Shown here piece by piece: positions 25,877 to 34,375 of a DNA stretch of 64,000 nt. Made by a program: the position numbers and the translations under genes. The notes beneath the pieces are model-generated. The model was not told the DNA's origin, did no database searches, and saw only the letters and a list, made by a program, of their open reading frames with translations. The stretch spans positions 43,097 through 107,096 of the IMG/VR virus record IMGVR_UViG_3300032797_000032, one strand, 5' to 3'. The DNA is from a virus. Numbering within the stretch: position 1 is the stretch's first letter; each line of letters starts with the position of its first letter.

Positions 25877-25982
25877 ACCTTTTCACTATCTTTGGTGGGC
25901 TTTGTGGATGGATTTCAGACAACCTAAATGGATGTTGCCGATATTGAAATGGGTAAATAAGAAAAGAGATAAGTTCTTATGA
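25863..25982 (+). CDS. Trp-rich mini-protein (39 residues), GTG start
   Basis: A frame from GTG 25863 to TGA 25980 encodes a Trp-rich basic peptide (PFHYLWWALWMDFRQPKWML). It overlaps the preceding gene by 14 bases and the following mini-frame by ATGA. A shorter version could start at ATG 25908. The chain of exact overlaps supports translation, but no strong ribosome binding site is seen. Confidence 0.35.
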   Translation: MDYLKPFHYLWWALWMDFRQPKWMLPILKWVNKKRDKFL

Positions 25983-26044
25983 AACTTCGAGATAAAATCT
26001 TTTTTACTTTTTCAGCAATTTGGACGAATAAGGTGAATATATGA
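25979..26044 (+). CDS. Mini-ORF (21 residues) coupled on both sides
   Basis: It encodes MKLRDKIFFTFSAIWTNKVN plus one residue and overlaps its neighbours by ATGA at both ends. It may be a real micropeptide or simply a translational bridge between the genes at 25863 and 26041. The short length limits certainty. Confidence 0.25.
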   Translation: MKLRDKIFFTFSAIWTNKVNI

Positions 26045-26241
26045 AGATATTGACATCCAAAAAGATTCTTCAGTTGAAAGAGTATATTGTTGAGGTAGAA
26101 AAAGAATTAGCAACAGATAATTTGAAAGCAATGGGTGGTGAGGATAAGGATAAAGATTTGATGTATGACCAAGGCTGCTATGATACACTAAAAAATGTTT
26201 GTAAATTATTAGGAATTAAATATAGTTTTTGTATTAAATAA
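26041..26241 (+). CDS. Small helical protein, 66 residues
   Basis: The product is helical and charged (KKILQLKEYIVEVEKELATD) with two Cys residues near its end. It starts at an ATGA overlap with the previous mini-frame. The 40-base gap that follows leads to an AAAGGAAAAGGAG ribosome binding site for the first LamG protein. The function is unknown; small genes in this gap may be late additions to the tail-fibre region. Confidence 0.5.
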   Translation: MKILTSKKILQLKEYIVEVEKELATDNLKAMGGEDKDKDLMYDQGCYDTLKNVCKLLGIKYSFCIK

Positions 26242-26281
26242 CAGGTAGCCTTCACTAGCCTTAAAGGAAAAGGAGTTTACT

Positions 26282-28840
26282 ATGCAGACAGGTAGAGAAA
26301 TAAACTATAAGGATAGAGTATATAACAGGGAGATGGCAGAAGCAGGGCTTAGTAGTATTGACAGACAAAGAGCTGCTACCCCTGAAGTTGATGTTCGTTA
26401 TGCAAAAGTAGCAAGAAATTACTGCAATCTTATTTCTGATGGTATAGCGGAGAGTAGTTGTATTTCAAATGCGTTGACTAATGGTATGGCGGTCAGGGGG
26501 GTTGGTGGGGGAGAATTAGGTCTTGCTGCGCCTGTTTTATATAGTAGATTTGATGGAAGTAACGGGCAGGCTTCTTATACAGCAGAGTCAGGTCAGGTAT
26601 TTACTTTTTTTGGAAATGCTCAACTCGATACCAGCACAAAGAAGTTTGGAGCAAGTTCCTTAAAGTTAGATGGAACTACAGATTATGTTACCTTACCGAA
26701 TTCGTCAGATTGGGATTTTGGAACAGGAGATTTTACTATAGACTTCTGGGTAAGATTCAATGTTGCTCCTGCTCCTGGAGTTGCTGTTATGATTTATATG
26801 CAATATCAAGATGGTTCCCATTATGTTAATTTTTATCTGGCTAATGTAGCAGGTCAAATGCAATGGACTTGGGGTATATCATTAGGACAGTATCACGTAA
26901 ATTACACAAGTATAGCTGCTGGAAGGTGGTATCACGTAGCATTAGTTAGGTATAATGCAACTTGGTTCGTTTTTCAAGATGGTCAGTTATTAGAGGCAAC
27001 TACCTATGCTGGAACCTCGTCAACATCGGTTACAGGGACTCTGTATATAGGTGCTGATAACGCTGGAGCAAATGCGCTTAATGGTTGGCTTGATGAGTTC
27101 CGAATTACCAAAGGCTACGCTCGTTGGATTGGACATTATAATGATTTTGGAAGTCACAATAAGGACTTTGCCTACGCTTTACCTATTTCTCAATATGACC
27201 ATTCCAAAGGCTCTTTGATGTCAGATGTATTCAAAGCTCCTACAGATGTTGAGATGGTAGGATTAGCTTTGAGGGTTGACGATAGTGCTAATCTTCTAAT
27301 AAGAGGTGATAATGGAGATGGCTTAGGGTTGATTAGAGATGTTGCTGCTAATAAAGCAGTAACTTTGGTTGGTGGGGTATCTATTGATTCTGCGGTTACT
27401 AAGTTTGGTAAAGGTGCTATGAGGTTTGATGGCACTACAGGATATTTGACCATACCAGATACTGCCGATTTAGAATTAGGGGCAGGTAACTTTACTATAG
27501 ATTGTTGGGTAAAGCTAAATGTATTGCCAGCGGAAGGTATCTATCAAGTAATTGCTTGTCATTGGGATGGTCCAGCGAATCAGCGTTCTTGGATGTTAGG
27601 TTATTATCGAACTGGTGGACTTTATTATTGGATGTTTAGAATAAGCACTAATGGGACATCGTCAAGCGACCAAGGTTGGGCAGATACAGTTTCTGCTGGT
27701 ATTTGGTATCACATAGCTATTGTTAGGATTAGCAATGTTCTATATGGTTTTAGAGATGGAGTAAAGGGTTTGATTGTTGATATGACTGGTAAGACATTTT
27801 TTGATTCGTCAGCTGTTGTTGATATTGGGGCAGTTGTTGATAGTGGAACTCCAAACTCTTTTTGGAATGGTTGGATTGATGAGTTTGTGATAAGTAAAGG
27901 TGTATCAAAATATCTAAATGACTTCGAACCGCCCACAGCACCTTACGGCATCAATCAACTATCAGCTTATATTGCCAAAGACGCAGACCCGTATCGTGTG
28001 TTGTCTTTGCAGTTTGAAGGAGCAGATGCCTCTACTACGATTGTAGATGATTGTAGTCATACGGTTACAGCAGTGAATAGTGCTCAACTTGATACTGCTC
28101 AAAAGAAGTGGGGAGTGAGTAGCTGTTTATTTAACTTGTCTACACTAGATTACCTAACTATTCCTGATTCGGATGAATGGGAATTAGGTAATGTTTGGAC
28201 TATTGACTTCTGGGTAAGGTTCAATTCCTATCCGATATCAGGTTCAACTTTTATGAGTATAGTTGCGCATAGTAGTGTAACTTATGCAGGTTGGTGGATA
28301 GACTTTGCTAATTATAGTGGAACTTATAGATGGAGAATGAATCAAGATGATGCTAACATATTTATGTTTGATTCTCCTGGTATTTCTCTAAATACTTGGT
28401 ATCACATAGCATACGTTAGGGAATCAGAGTCTGTATGGAAAGTTTACCAAGATGGGATATTGATAGGAACTTATACAACAGCAACAGCATTAACAGCTAC
28501 TGCAGAGCCTTTGATTATAGGTAGAAGAGGTAATGCACCTCCTTCTCCTAATCCTGACTATCTTGATGGTTGGCTAGATAACTTAGTAATACGCAAAGGC
28601 GTAGCAAAGTGGACAAGCAACTTTACTCCACCTGATAATCTGAACCACTTTGTAAAAGTGCCTCTCATACAAGAAGACAACTCTCAAAACATATTCCAAG
28701 GCGGTGCAGTTTACCGTTCTTTGGAGATGATAGACTTAGGTGCTAGAGCCGATACACAAAAACGGGATTTAGCATATAGGCTAGACTTAAAGAACGGCTC
28801 TACTATGAAAGTGAAGGGTATCTCAACACATTGGAGATGA
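26282..28840 (+). CDS. Tail fibre / adhesin with three LamG domains
   Basis: The 852-residue protein carries three concanavalin A-like LamG domains at about residues 85-285, 338-555 and 573-785. Each has the sequence elements KFGxxSxxxDGTxDYxTxPxSxDW, FTIDFWVRFN-like, TWYHxAxVR and LDxWLDExxIxKGxAxW. These domains usually bind sugars, so the protein is a likely receptor-binding fibre. The first 35 residues (TGREINYKDRVYNREMAEAG) resemble the starts of the proteins at 29054 and 34376. The last 40, with RSLEMIDLGARADTQKRDLA, resemble their ends. The shared ends probably attach the protein to the virion. Confidence 0.8.
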   Translation: MQTGREINYKDRVYNREMAEAGLSSIDRQRAATPEVDVRYAKVARNYCNLISDGIAESSCISNALTNGMAVRGVGGGELGLAAPVLYSRFDGSNGQASYTAESGQVFTFFGNAQLDTSTKKFGASSLKLDGTTDYVTLPNSSDWDFGTGDFTIDFWVRFNVAPAPGVAVMIYMQYQDGSHYVNFYLANVAGQMQWTWGISLGQYHVNYTSIAAGRWYHVALVRYNATWFVFQDGQLLEATTYAGTSSTSVTGTLYIGADNAGANALNGWLDEFRITKGYARWIGHYNDFGSHNKDFAYALPISQYDHSKGSLMSDVFKAPTDVEMVGLALRVDDSANLLIRGDNGDGLGLIRDVAANKAVTLVGGVSIDSAVTKFGKGAMRFDGTTGYLTIPDTADLELGAGNFTIDCWVKLNVLPAEGIYQVIACHWDGPANQRSWMLGYYRTGGLYYWMFRISTNGTSSSDQGWADTVSAGIWYHIAIVRISNVLYGFRDGVKGLIVDMTGKTFFDSSAVVDIGAVVDSGTPNSFWNGWIDEFVISKGVSKYLNDFEPPTAPYGINQLSAYIAKDADPYRVLSLQFEGADASTTIVDDCSHTVTAVNSAQLDTAQKKWGVSSCLFNLSTLDYLTIPDSDEWELGNVWTIDFWVRFNSYPISGSTFMSIVAHSSVTYAGWWIDFANYSGTYRWRMNQDDANIFMFDSPGISLNTWYHIAYVRESESVWKVYQDGILIGTYTTATALTATAEPLIIGRRGNAPPSPNPDYLDGWLDNLVIRKGVAKWTSNFTPPDNLNHFVKVPLIQEDNSQNIFQGGAVYRSLEMIDLGARADTQKRDLAYRLDLKNGSTMKVKGISTHWR

Positions 28841-29010
28841 CGAGGCAAGAAGCAAACGTATTAGTTCAAGAGATTGTAAAGTTGAGAAACGAAAAGCAGT
28901 TCTTTGAAGCTGATTTACTTAGAAAACAATTAGTTGTAGACAATTGGTTAGTAAGCTACAACAAAGATGGTTCAGTATTTTTGCTTGATAGAACATTTAC
29001 AGGCAGATAA
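28837..29010 (+). CDS. Small protein resembling the C-terminal helix domain of CysRS
   Basis: A 57-residue frame starts at an ATGA overlap with the LamG gene. The product reads as two helices then a short hairpin: LVQEIVKLRNEKQFFEADLL, RKQLVV, then DGSVFLLD. The pattern R-x-x-K-x-F-x-x-AD-x-x-R-x-x-L followed by a D-G turn is the pattern of the small C-terminal domain of cysteinyl-tRNA synthetase. Whether it binds tRNA is unknown. Its location between fibre genes is odd for a tRNA factor. It ends within the repeated leader of the next gene. Confidence 0.5.
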   Translation: MTRQEANVLVQEIVKLRNEKQFFEADLLRKQLVVDNWLVSYNKDGSVFLLDRTFTGR

Positions 29011-29053
29011 TTCGTTACAGCTTAATTAGCGTAAAAGCTGAAAGGAGTATACA
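29008..29053 (+). promoter_or_regulatory. Duplicated leader, copy 1, before the 1532-residue LamG gene
   Basis: Bases 29008-29050 are identical to 34330-34372, and one further base differs before CAATG. In both places the copy begins with the TAA of the preceding gene and ends with an AAAGGAG ribosome binding site. An AGCTT/AAGCT pair can form a small hairpin in it. The exact copy points to duplication of a gene-with-leader cassette. Confidence 0.75.
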
Positions 29054-32000
29054 ATGGCACTCGGAACTAGGACTGGTGAACTTACAAAATACGTAGATAG
29101 AACATTCAACAACGAGATGTCTGCAGTAGCTCTCAAGGAAATGGAAGACTTGAGAATACGCAGGTTGACCTATGCTAAGAAGGGCAACCTCTTTGTGGAC
29201 GGTATGGTGGACGGCAAAGGCGTCATAGGTTCTGGCGATATAGCGGTTAGAAGCAACGATTTGAGCGTAGGGCAAGGTAAGGTAGTTCTTTTAGCACAGT
29301 TTAATGGTAATAACGCTCAAGCTACTTATACTGCAGAGACAGGACAGGTTCTGACTTTTGTAGGAACAGCTCAGTTGAGTAGTGCTCAAAAGAGATACGG
29401 TGCTACTTCTCTTTTACTAGATGGCAATAGTGATTATATAAGTATACCTGATTCCGATGATTGGTGGTTTGATAATCAGGATTTTACAATTGATTTATGG
29501 GTAAGGTTTAATACTTTGCCTACAGATACTTTTCAGTTTTTTAGTCAAACTAATACAGTTATTGGTGCACAATCAGCTCATCAGAGTTTTGGTATTTATG
29601 TATCTGGTGGAAATTACTATTTATGGTATCAAGCAGAAAAATTAGATGTTCCTGTTATAATTATTGTTATGGCGAGGCAGTGGGTAAGTCCGCTAATCAA
29701 TACTTGGTATCACGTAGCAGTGGTTAGGAGTGGCAGTAATTGGTATCTTTTTGTTAATGGAGTGCAGTTAGGCACTTCCGAAACAGTTTCTGAGGCTATT
29801 CCTAATTATGACCAAATTCTAACTTTTGGTGCTCGTAGGCAAGCTGGAGGAGCAGGTGCTAATTATATGGATGGGTATATAGATGAAGTTAGAATTACAA
29901 AAGGATACGCCAGATGGACTGCTAATTTTACTCCACCTGTTCAGGCATATGATATGAACTCTGGAGCATTTGAATCTCAAGTAATCAGAGCCGACCAGAC
30001 CAAGATTGACCCAAGCGTTTTGCTTATGCATTTCAATACTTTGCAGGGAACGAATCAAGTTATTGACGAGAAGGGTCATACAGCAACTTTGAATGGTAGT
30101 GCAGTAATTGACTACAATGTAAAGCGGTTTGGTGCAGGCAGTTATAGAGGTAATGGAATTGATTCCTATATAACTATTCCTGATAGCGATGATTGGTTTG
30201 TTGGAACAGAAGATTTTACTGTAGAGCTATTTGTAAGGTTTAATACTGTAGGAGACCCTTCTCAACATACTTTCATAAATCAATATAATCCTGGGACAGA
30301 AGGGTCATATTGGTTCAAATATGATGGAAGAACAGGTAATGAACGATTAGAATTTGCTTGCTATTCTACTGCTTTAGGATATTTTATAGATATAGTAACA
30401 CCATTTTATCCTGTAGTAAATCAATGGTATCACTTAGCTCTAGTTAGAAGTGGAAATACTTGGTATATCTTTGTCAATGGGGTGAGCCAAGCTCTTACTT
30501 TATTGAATGGAAGTTACTCTGTAGCTCTTCCAAATGTTAGTGCTGTGCTGTATATTGGAAGTTACAATACTACTGAAAACTATGTGGACGGCTGGCTTGA
30601 CGAGCTACGCATTACTAAAGGCTACGCCCGATACACCGCAAACTTCGAATGTCCTATGGCTGCCTTCGCAAACGATGAGCTGGTTACGGTTAGTCCTAAG
30701 AAGTTAGGTATGGTTGTCAAAAGCGAAGTAGTGCCTCAGCCTGTATTGCTACTGCATTGTAATGGAATGAATGCTTCGACTGCTGTCAGGGATGAGATGG
30801 GGCATACAGTAACTTGTAATGGAAATGCACAGATTAGCACAGCACAGTATAAGTTTGGAGGCTCAAGTGCATTGTTTGATGGAACAACCGATTACCTAAC
30901 TACGCCCAGCTCTGCAGAGTGGGCATTTGGCACAGATGATTTTACTATTGACTTTTGGGTAAGGTTTAACTCACTAACGCCATATTATCAATCTTTGATG
31001 GGTACTTGCGGAGATGCTGCAAATAATGCAGGTTGGTATCTTTATGTATTCCGTAATGGAGAGCCGTCAACCTTTGCATTCTATACTTGTCTTGGGTCAG
31101 GTTGGAGTATGTATCAGGAGACTGTTCCAATTACTTTAACTACTGCAACTTGGTATCACCTATCAATAGTAAGAGCATCTGGGACATTAAAAATATATCT
31201 TAATGGAATAAAACAGGCAACAACACAGAATACTTCTTGGTTGGGAAATATAACAAGCACAGGAGTATTGTATATAGGCTCTGATAAGGATTTGGTTGCA
31301 AGTGCTGCGTTAAATGGCTACCTTGACGAAATCCGCATCACTAAAGGATTTGCTCTCTGGACCACGGACTTTAATGTTCCAGATAAGGAAGCACCGAGTG
31401 ATTATAATTCTGTAAATAATACTGAGCCTCAGATTGACTACAATACTAAGCTGTTAATGCACTTTGATGGGTATGACACTTCAACTGATATTCGAGATGA
31501 GTGCAAGCATTTGGTCACGGTAAGCGGTAATGCAAAGATAAAAACTAATCAATATGAGTTTGGTGGAAGCTCTTGTTATTTTGATGGAACAGCAACAGCA
31601 TTCTTAATGGTGCCTGATAGTAATGATTGGAATTTTGGTAATGGAGATTTTACTATTGATTGCTGGATTAGAACAAGTGGTGATGGTTGTGTTGTTCAAT
31701 CTCCATACGGAATTACTGGTGCAAATGGGTATAACACTTGGGTCATTCGTGTGACTTCTGGCTTTGCATCTCTTATGGGAGGATGGAACATTTCAAATTA
31801 TGTATACATAACAAGTGTTACTAGAGTAGACAATGGGGCGTGGCATCATATAGCAGGAGTTAGAAATGGTAACAATTGGTATCTATTTGTGGATGGTAAA
31901 CTTGAGGCTACAGCTTATGGTAGTTTTACTATTGTATATCCACCAAATTATCAATTGCACGTAGGTCAGATTTCAGTATATAGCTCTGACGCTGGTCAAT

Positions 32001-33652
32001 CATACCCGTTTACAGGTTGGATAGATGAACTTCGCATTACTAAAGGTCTAGCCCGATGGACTACTGACTTCACTCCGCCAACAAGTCCATACAGCTTAGT
32101 TGACTCTACTAAGACTATCAATACTACTATTGCTCCAAGAACTGTTGACCCTTATACTAAACTGCTTATGCATTGCAATGGGTATAGCGGTTCAACTGCC
32201 TTTAAGGATGAGTGCGGGAAAGCTATAACTGCAGTAGGAACAGCACAGCATTCTGTAGCTCAAAGCAAGTTTGGTAATAGTTCTTGTTTACTTGATGGTA
32301 ATTCTGATTATCTTGAATTAGCAGATAGCGATGATTGGAATTTGAATACAGTAGATTTTACTATAGATTGTTGGGTTATATGGAATGCCTCATCAGAATG
32401 GGCTATATGCAGAGGAACTAGTGGAACTGATTTATGGATTTGGCGGTATAATGGAACTAATTTTTATTTCTATCAAACTTCAGGAGGCATAGATACTACT
32501 TTTGTTAACTCAACAATTACATTTAATACGGGAGTTTGGTATCATCTTGCAGTAGTTAGGTTTGGTTCTACATTTATGTTATTTGTTAATGGGCAAAAAG
32601 TAGGAACAGGAACAAGTTCAACAACTGTTGCTAACCACGCTGGAACTTTGGAGATAGGTGCAAGAGTAAAAGCAGGTGCTACAAATATCTATCTTAATGG
32701 TTGGACAGATGAAGTTAGAATAAGCAAAGGCATAGCCCGATGGCTTGGAGACTTTACACCACCTACTAGAGAATATGCCTTAACAGAAGCTACAGTAGTT
32801 CCAAGCATTCAGGTAGCCAGAGATGCAGATGTCTATACCAAATTACTACTTCATTGCAATGATTATAATGATGAACTTGGCAAGGTAGTAACTCCTGTTG
32901 GTGGAGTATCACTTGACTACTACACAAAGAAGTTTGGGGATTATGCAGTGAAGTTTGATGGCACTTCAGGATATTTGAGTATACCTGATAGTGCAGATTT
33001 TAGTTTTGGGACAGGAGATTTCACTATTGAGTGTTGGGTAAGTTTTGATAGTTTGCCTGCAAATGGGACTGTTGCGTCAATTTATACACAAACTGATGCA
33101 GGTGCTGTTAATTATATTTCATTTGGATTGTATAATAGCTCTGGTATTTATAAGTGGTTCTTATATGTGGAGAAAGCTGATGCTAATTGGATAGGTTCAA
33201 TACAATTGACTACAACTGTTACTACTGGAGTTTGGTATCACGTAGCACTTGTTCGATATGGCTCCATTTTTAGGATATTCCAAAATGGAGTCCAAGTTGG
33301 TTTTGACTATATAAGTAGCAGAGATATGATTGACCTATCTACTCCTATTGAAATTGGAAGAGTAAATCAATTAGGAGGAGCAGATTGGTTAACAGGTAGG
33401 ATTGATGAGTATAGAGTAAGCAAAGGTATAGCACGATATACCGCAAACTTTACACCACAAGCTACGCCTTTCGTCCTTGCAACCTACAAAGAGGTATCGT
33501 TACTACAAGACAGCGTTGCGAACGGTTACTACAGAACGCAAGACTTAGTAGACTTGCAAGACTTACCAGCAGGGCAGAACTTGAAATATAAAGTAAACTT
33601 GGCAAATGCGAACCAGAGAAAGATTCAGGGAGTAGGATTATACTGGAGATGA
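29054..33652 (+). CDS. Giant tail fibre / adhesin with six LamG domains
   Basis: At 1532 residues this is the largest protein in the window. Six LamG domains begin at about residues 77, 322, 564, 798, 1035 and 1263, at a regular spacing near 235. Each starts with a LLxHxN/D strand and ends with a DExRITKGxARWTxxFxxP tail. The domains differ considerably from each other, so this is old repetition, not recent copying. The N-terminus (TGELTKYVDRTFNNEMSA) and the C-terminus (LVDLQDLPAGQNLKYKVNLA) are shared with the LamG proteins on either side. It probably forms a long side fibre with many sugar-binding sites. Confidence 0.8.
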   Translation: MALGTRTGELTKYVDRTFNNEMSAVALKEMEDLRIRRLTYAKKGNLFVDGMVDGKGVIGSGDIAVRSNDLSVGQGKVVLLAQFNGNNAQATYTAETGQVLTFVGTAQLSSAQKRYGATSLLLDGNSDYISIPDSDDWWFDNQDFTIDLWVRFNTLPTDTFQFFSQTNTVIGAQSAHQSFGIYVSGGNYYLWYQAEKLDVPVIIIVMARQWVSPLINTWYHVAVVRSGSNWYLFVNGVQLGTSETVSEAIPNYDQILTFGARRQAGGAGANYMDGYIDEVRITKGYARWTANFTPPVQAYDMNSGAFESQVIRADQTKIDPSVLLMHFNTLQGTNQVIDEKGHTATLNGSAVIDYNVKRFGAGSYRGNGIDSYITIPDSDDWFVGTEDFTVELFVRFNTVGDPSQHTFINQYNPGTEGSYWFKYDGRTGNERLEFACYSTALGYFIDIVTPFYPVVNQWYHLALVRSGNTWYIFVNGVSQALTLLNGSYSVALPNVSAVLYIGSYNTTENYVDGWLDELRITKGYARYTANFECPMAAFANDELVTVSPKKLGMVVKSEVVPQPVLLLHCNGMNASTAVRDEMGHTVTCNGNAQISTAQYKFGGSSALFDGTTDYLTTPSSAEWAFGTDDFTIDFWVRFNSLTPYYQSLMGTCGDAANNAGWYLYVFRNGEPSTFAFYTCLGSGWSMYQETVPITLTTATWYHLSIVRASGTLKIYLNGIKQATTQNTSWLGNITSTGVLYIGSDKDLVASAALNGYLDEIRITKGFALWTTDFNVPDKEAPSDYNSVNNTEPQIDYNTKLLMHFDGYDTSTDIRDECKHLVTVSGNAKIKTNQYEFGGSSCYFDGTATAFLMVPDSNDWNFGNGDFTIDCWIRTSGDGCVVQSPYGITGANGYNTWVIRVTSGFASLMGGWNISNYVYITSVTRVDNGAWHHIAGVRNGNNWYLFVDGKLEATAYGSFTIVYPPNYQLHVGQISVYSSDAGQSYPFTGWIDELRITKGLARWTTDFTPPTSPYSLVDSTKTINTTIAPRTVDPYTKLLMHCNGYSGSTAFKDECGKAITAVGTAQHSVAQSKFGNSSCLLDGNSDYLELADSDDWNLNTVDFTIDCWVIWNASSEWAICRGTSGTDLWIWRYNGTNFYFYQTSGGIDTTFVNSTITFNTGVWYHLAVVRFGSTFMLFVNGQKVGTGTSSTTVANHAGTLEIGARVKAGATNIYLNGWTDEVRISKGIARWLGDFTPPTREYALTEATVVPSIQVARDADVYTKLLLHCNDYNDELGKVVTPVGGVSLDYYTKKFGDYAVKFDGTSGYLSIPDSADFSFGTGDFTIECWVSFDSLPANGTVASIYTQTDAGAVNYISFGLYNSSGIYKWFLYVEKADANWIGSIQLTTTVTTGVWYHVALVRYGSIFRIFQNGVQVGFDYISSRDMIDLSTPIEIGRVNQLGGADWLTGRIDEYRVSKGIARYTANFTPQATPFVLATYKEVSLLQDSVANGYYRTQDLVDLQDLPAGQNLKYKVNLANANQRKIQGVGLYWR

Positions 33653-34332
33653 GAGAGCTACTAACTAGATTGTTTGAGGCTAGTATGACAAATGAAAAAG
33701 AGCAACATTTCATTGACCGAACCAATTTGCACATTGGACTTGTTCAAAAGGCTATTGATAGGATTATTAACAGAAATCCTGAGTGGAGAGAGTTTAATGA
33801 GACAGAGTTGTTTAATAGAGGTAAGGTTCACGATGCGAGTAAACTAGTAGAGCCTGAAAGAACGCCTTATGTTGATATTACGTGGCGACACAAGCTAGAA
33901 AACGAAAATGGGGGTTATGACCCTATCAATAAGAAAGGCTATCAGACTCCTGGGCAGCTAGATAAGAAAGAGGAAAATGAGGCTACACTTCACCATATTA
34001 CCACAAACTCTCATCATCCTGAATTTCATCTAGTTGATAAATTAGAAGCTAATATCAATTCGCAAGATAGGGATAAATCAGACCAATGCGTTGACGCTTC
34101 GAGAATGCCAAACCTTGATTTGGCTGAAATGGTAGCCGATTGGCAGGCAATGGCAGAAGAGCTAAAGAAGAATACTGCAAGGGAATGGTATGATAAGCAA
34201 AAGGATGTTCGCTGGCACTTCTCAGAGGCTCAAGACAAACTTATAGATAGATTGTTGAAAGTATTCGAAACTAGAGAACCTTTCCATAGTCTTGACCCGC
34301 ACGATGGAATTGGGGAAGATGACGGATGGTAA
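33649..34332 (+). CDS. DUF5662-like protein with capsid-targeting-like N-terminus
   Basis: The 227-residue protein begins MRELLTRLFEASMTNE, the shared signature with an L-F-E site at residues 8-10. After that the body matches DUF5662-type proteins as I know them: HIGLVQKAIDRII, KVHDASKLVEPERTPY at about residue 60, a Trp-rich region, then LHHITTNSHHPEFHL near residue 115. The many His and Asp residues (HD-A-SK, HH, NSHHPE) suggest a metal-dependent hydrolase, but no activity is proven for the family. It overlaps the giant LamG gene by ATGA and is otherwise out of place among fibre genes. Confidence 0.6.
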   Translation: MRELLTRLFEASMTNEKEQHFIDRTNLHIGLVQKAIDRIINRNPEWREFNETELFNRGKVHDASKLVEPERTPYVDITWRHKLENENGGYDPINKKGYQTPGQLDKKEENEATLHHITTNSHHPEFHLVDKLEANINSQDRDKSDQCVDASRMPNLDLAEMVADWQAMAEELKKNTAREWYDKQKDVRWHFSEAQDKLIDRLLKVFETREPFHSLDPHDGIGEDDGW

Positions 34333-34375
34333 TTCGTTACAGCTTAATTAGCGTAAAAGCTGAAAGGAGTATTCA
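34330..34375 (+). promoter_or_regulatory. Duplicated leader, copy 2, before the 592-residue LamG gene
   Basis: This is the second copy of the 43-base identical leader described at 29008. It again starts at the stop codon of the preceding gene and carries the AAAGGAG ribosome binding site for ATG 34376. Confidence 0.75.
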
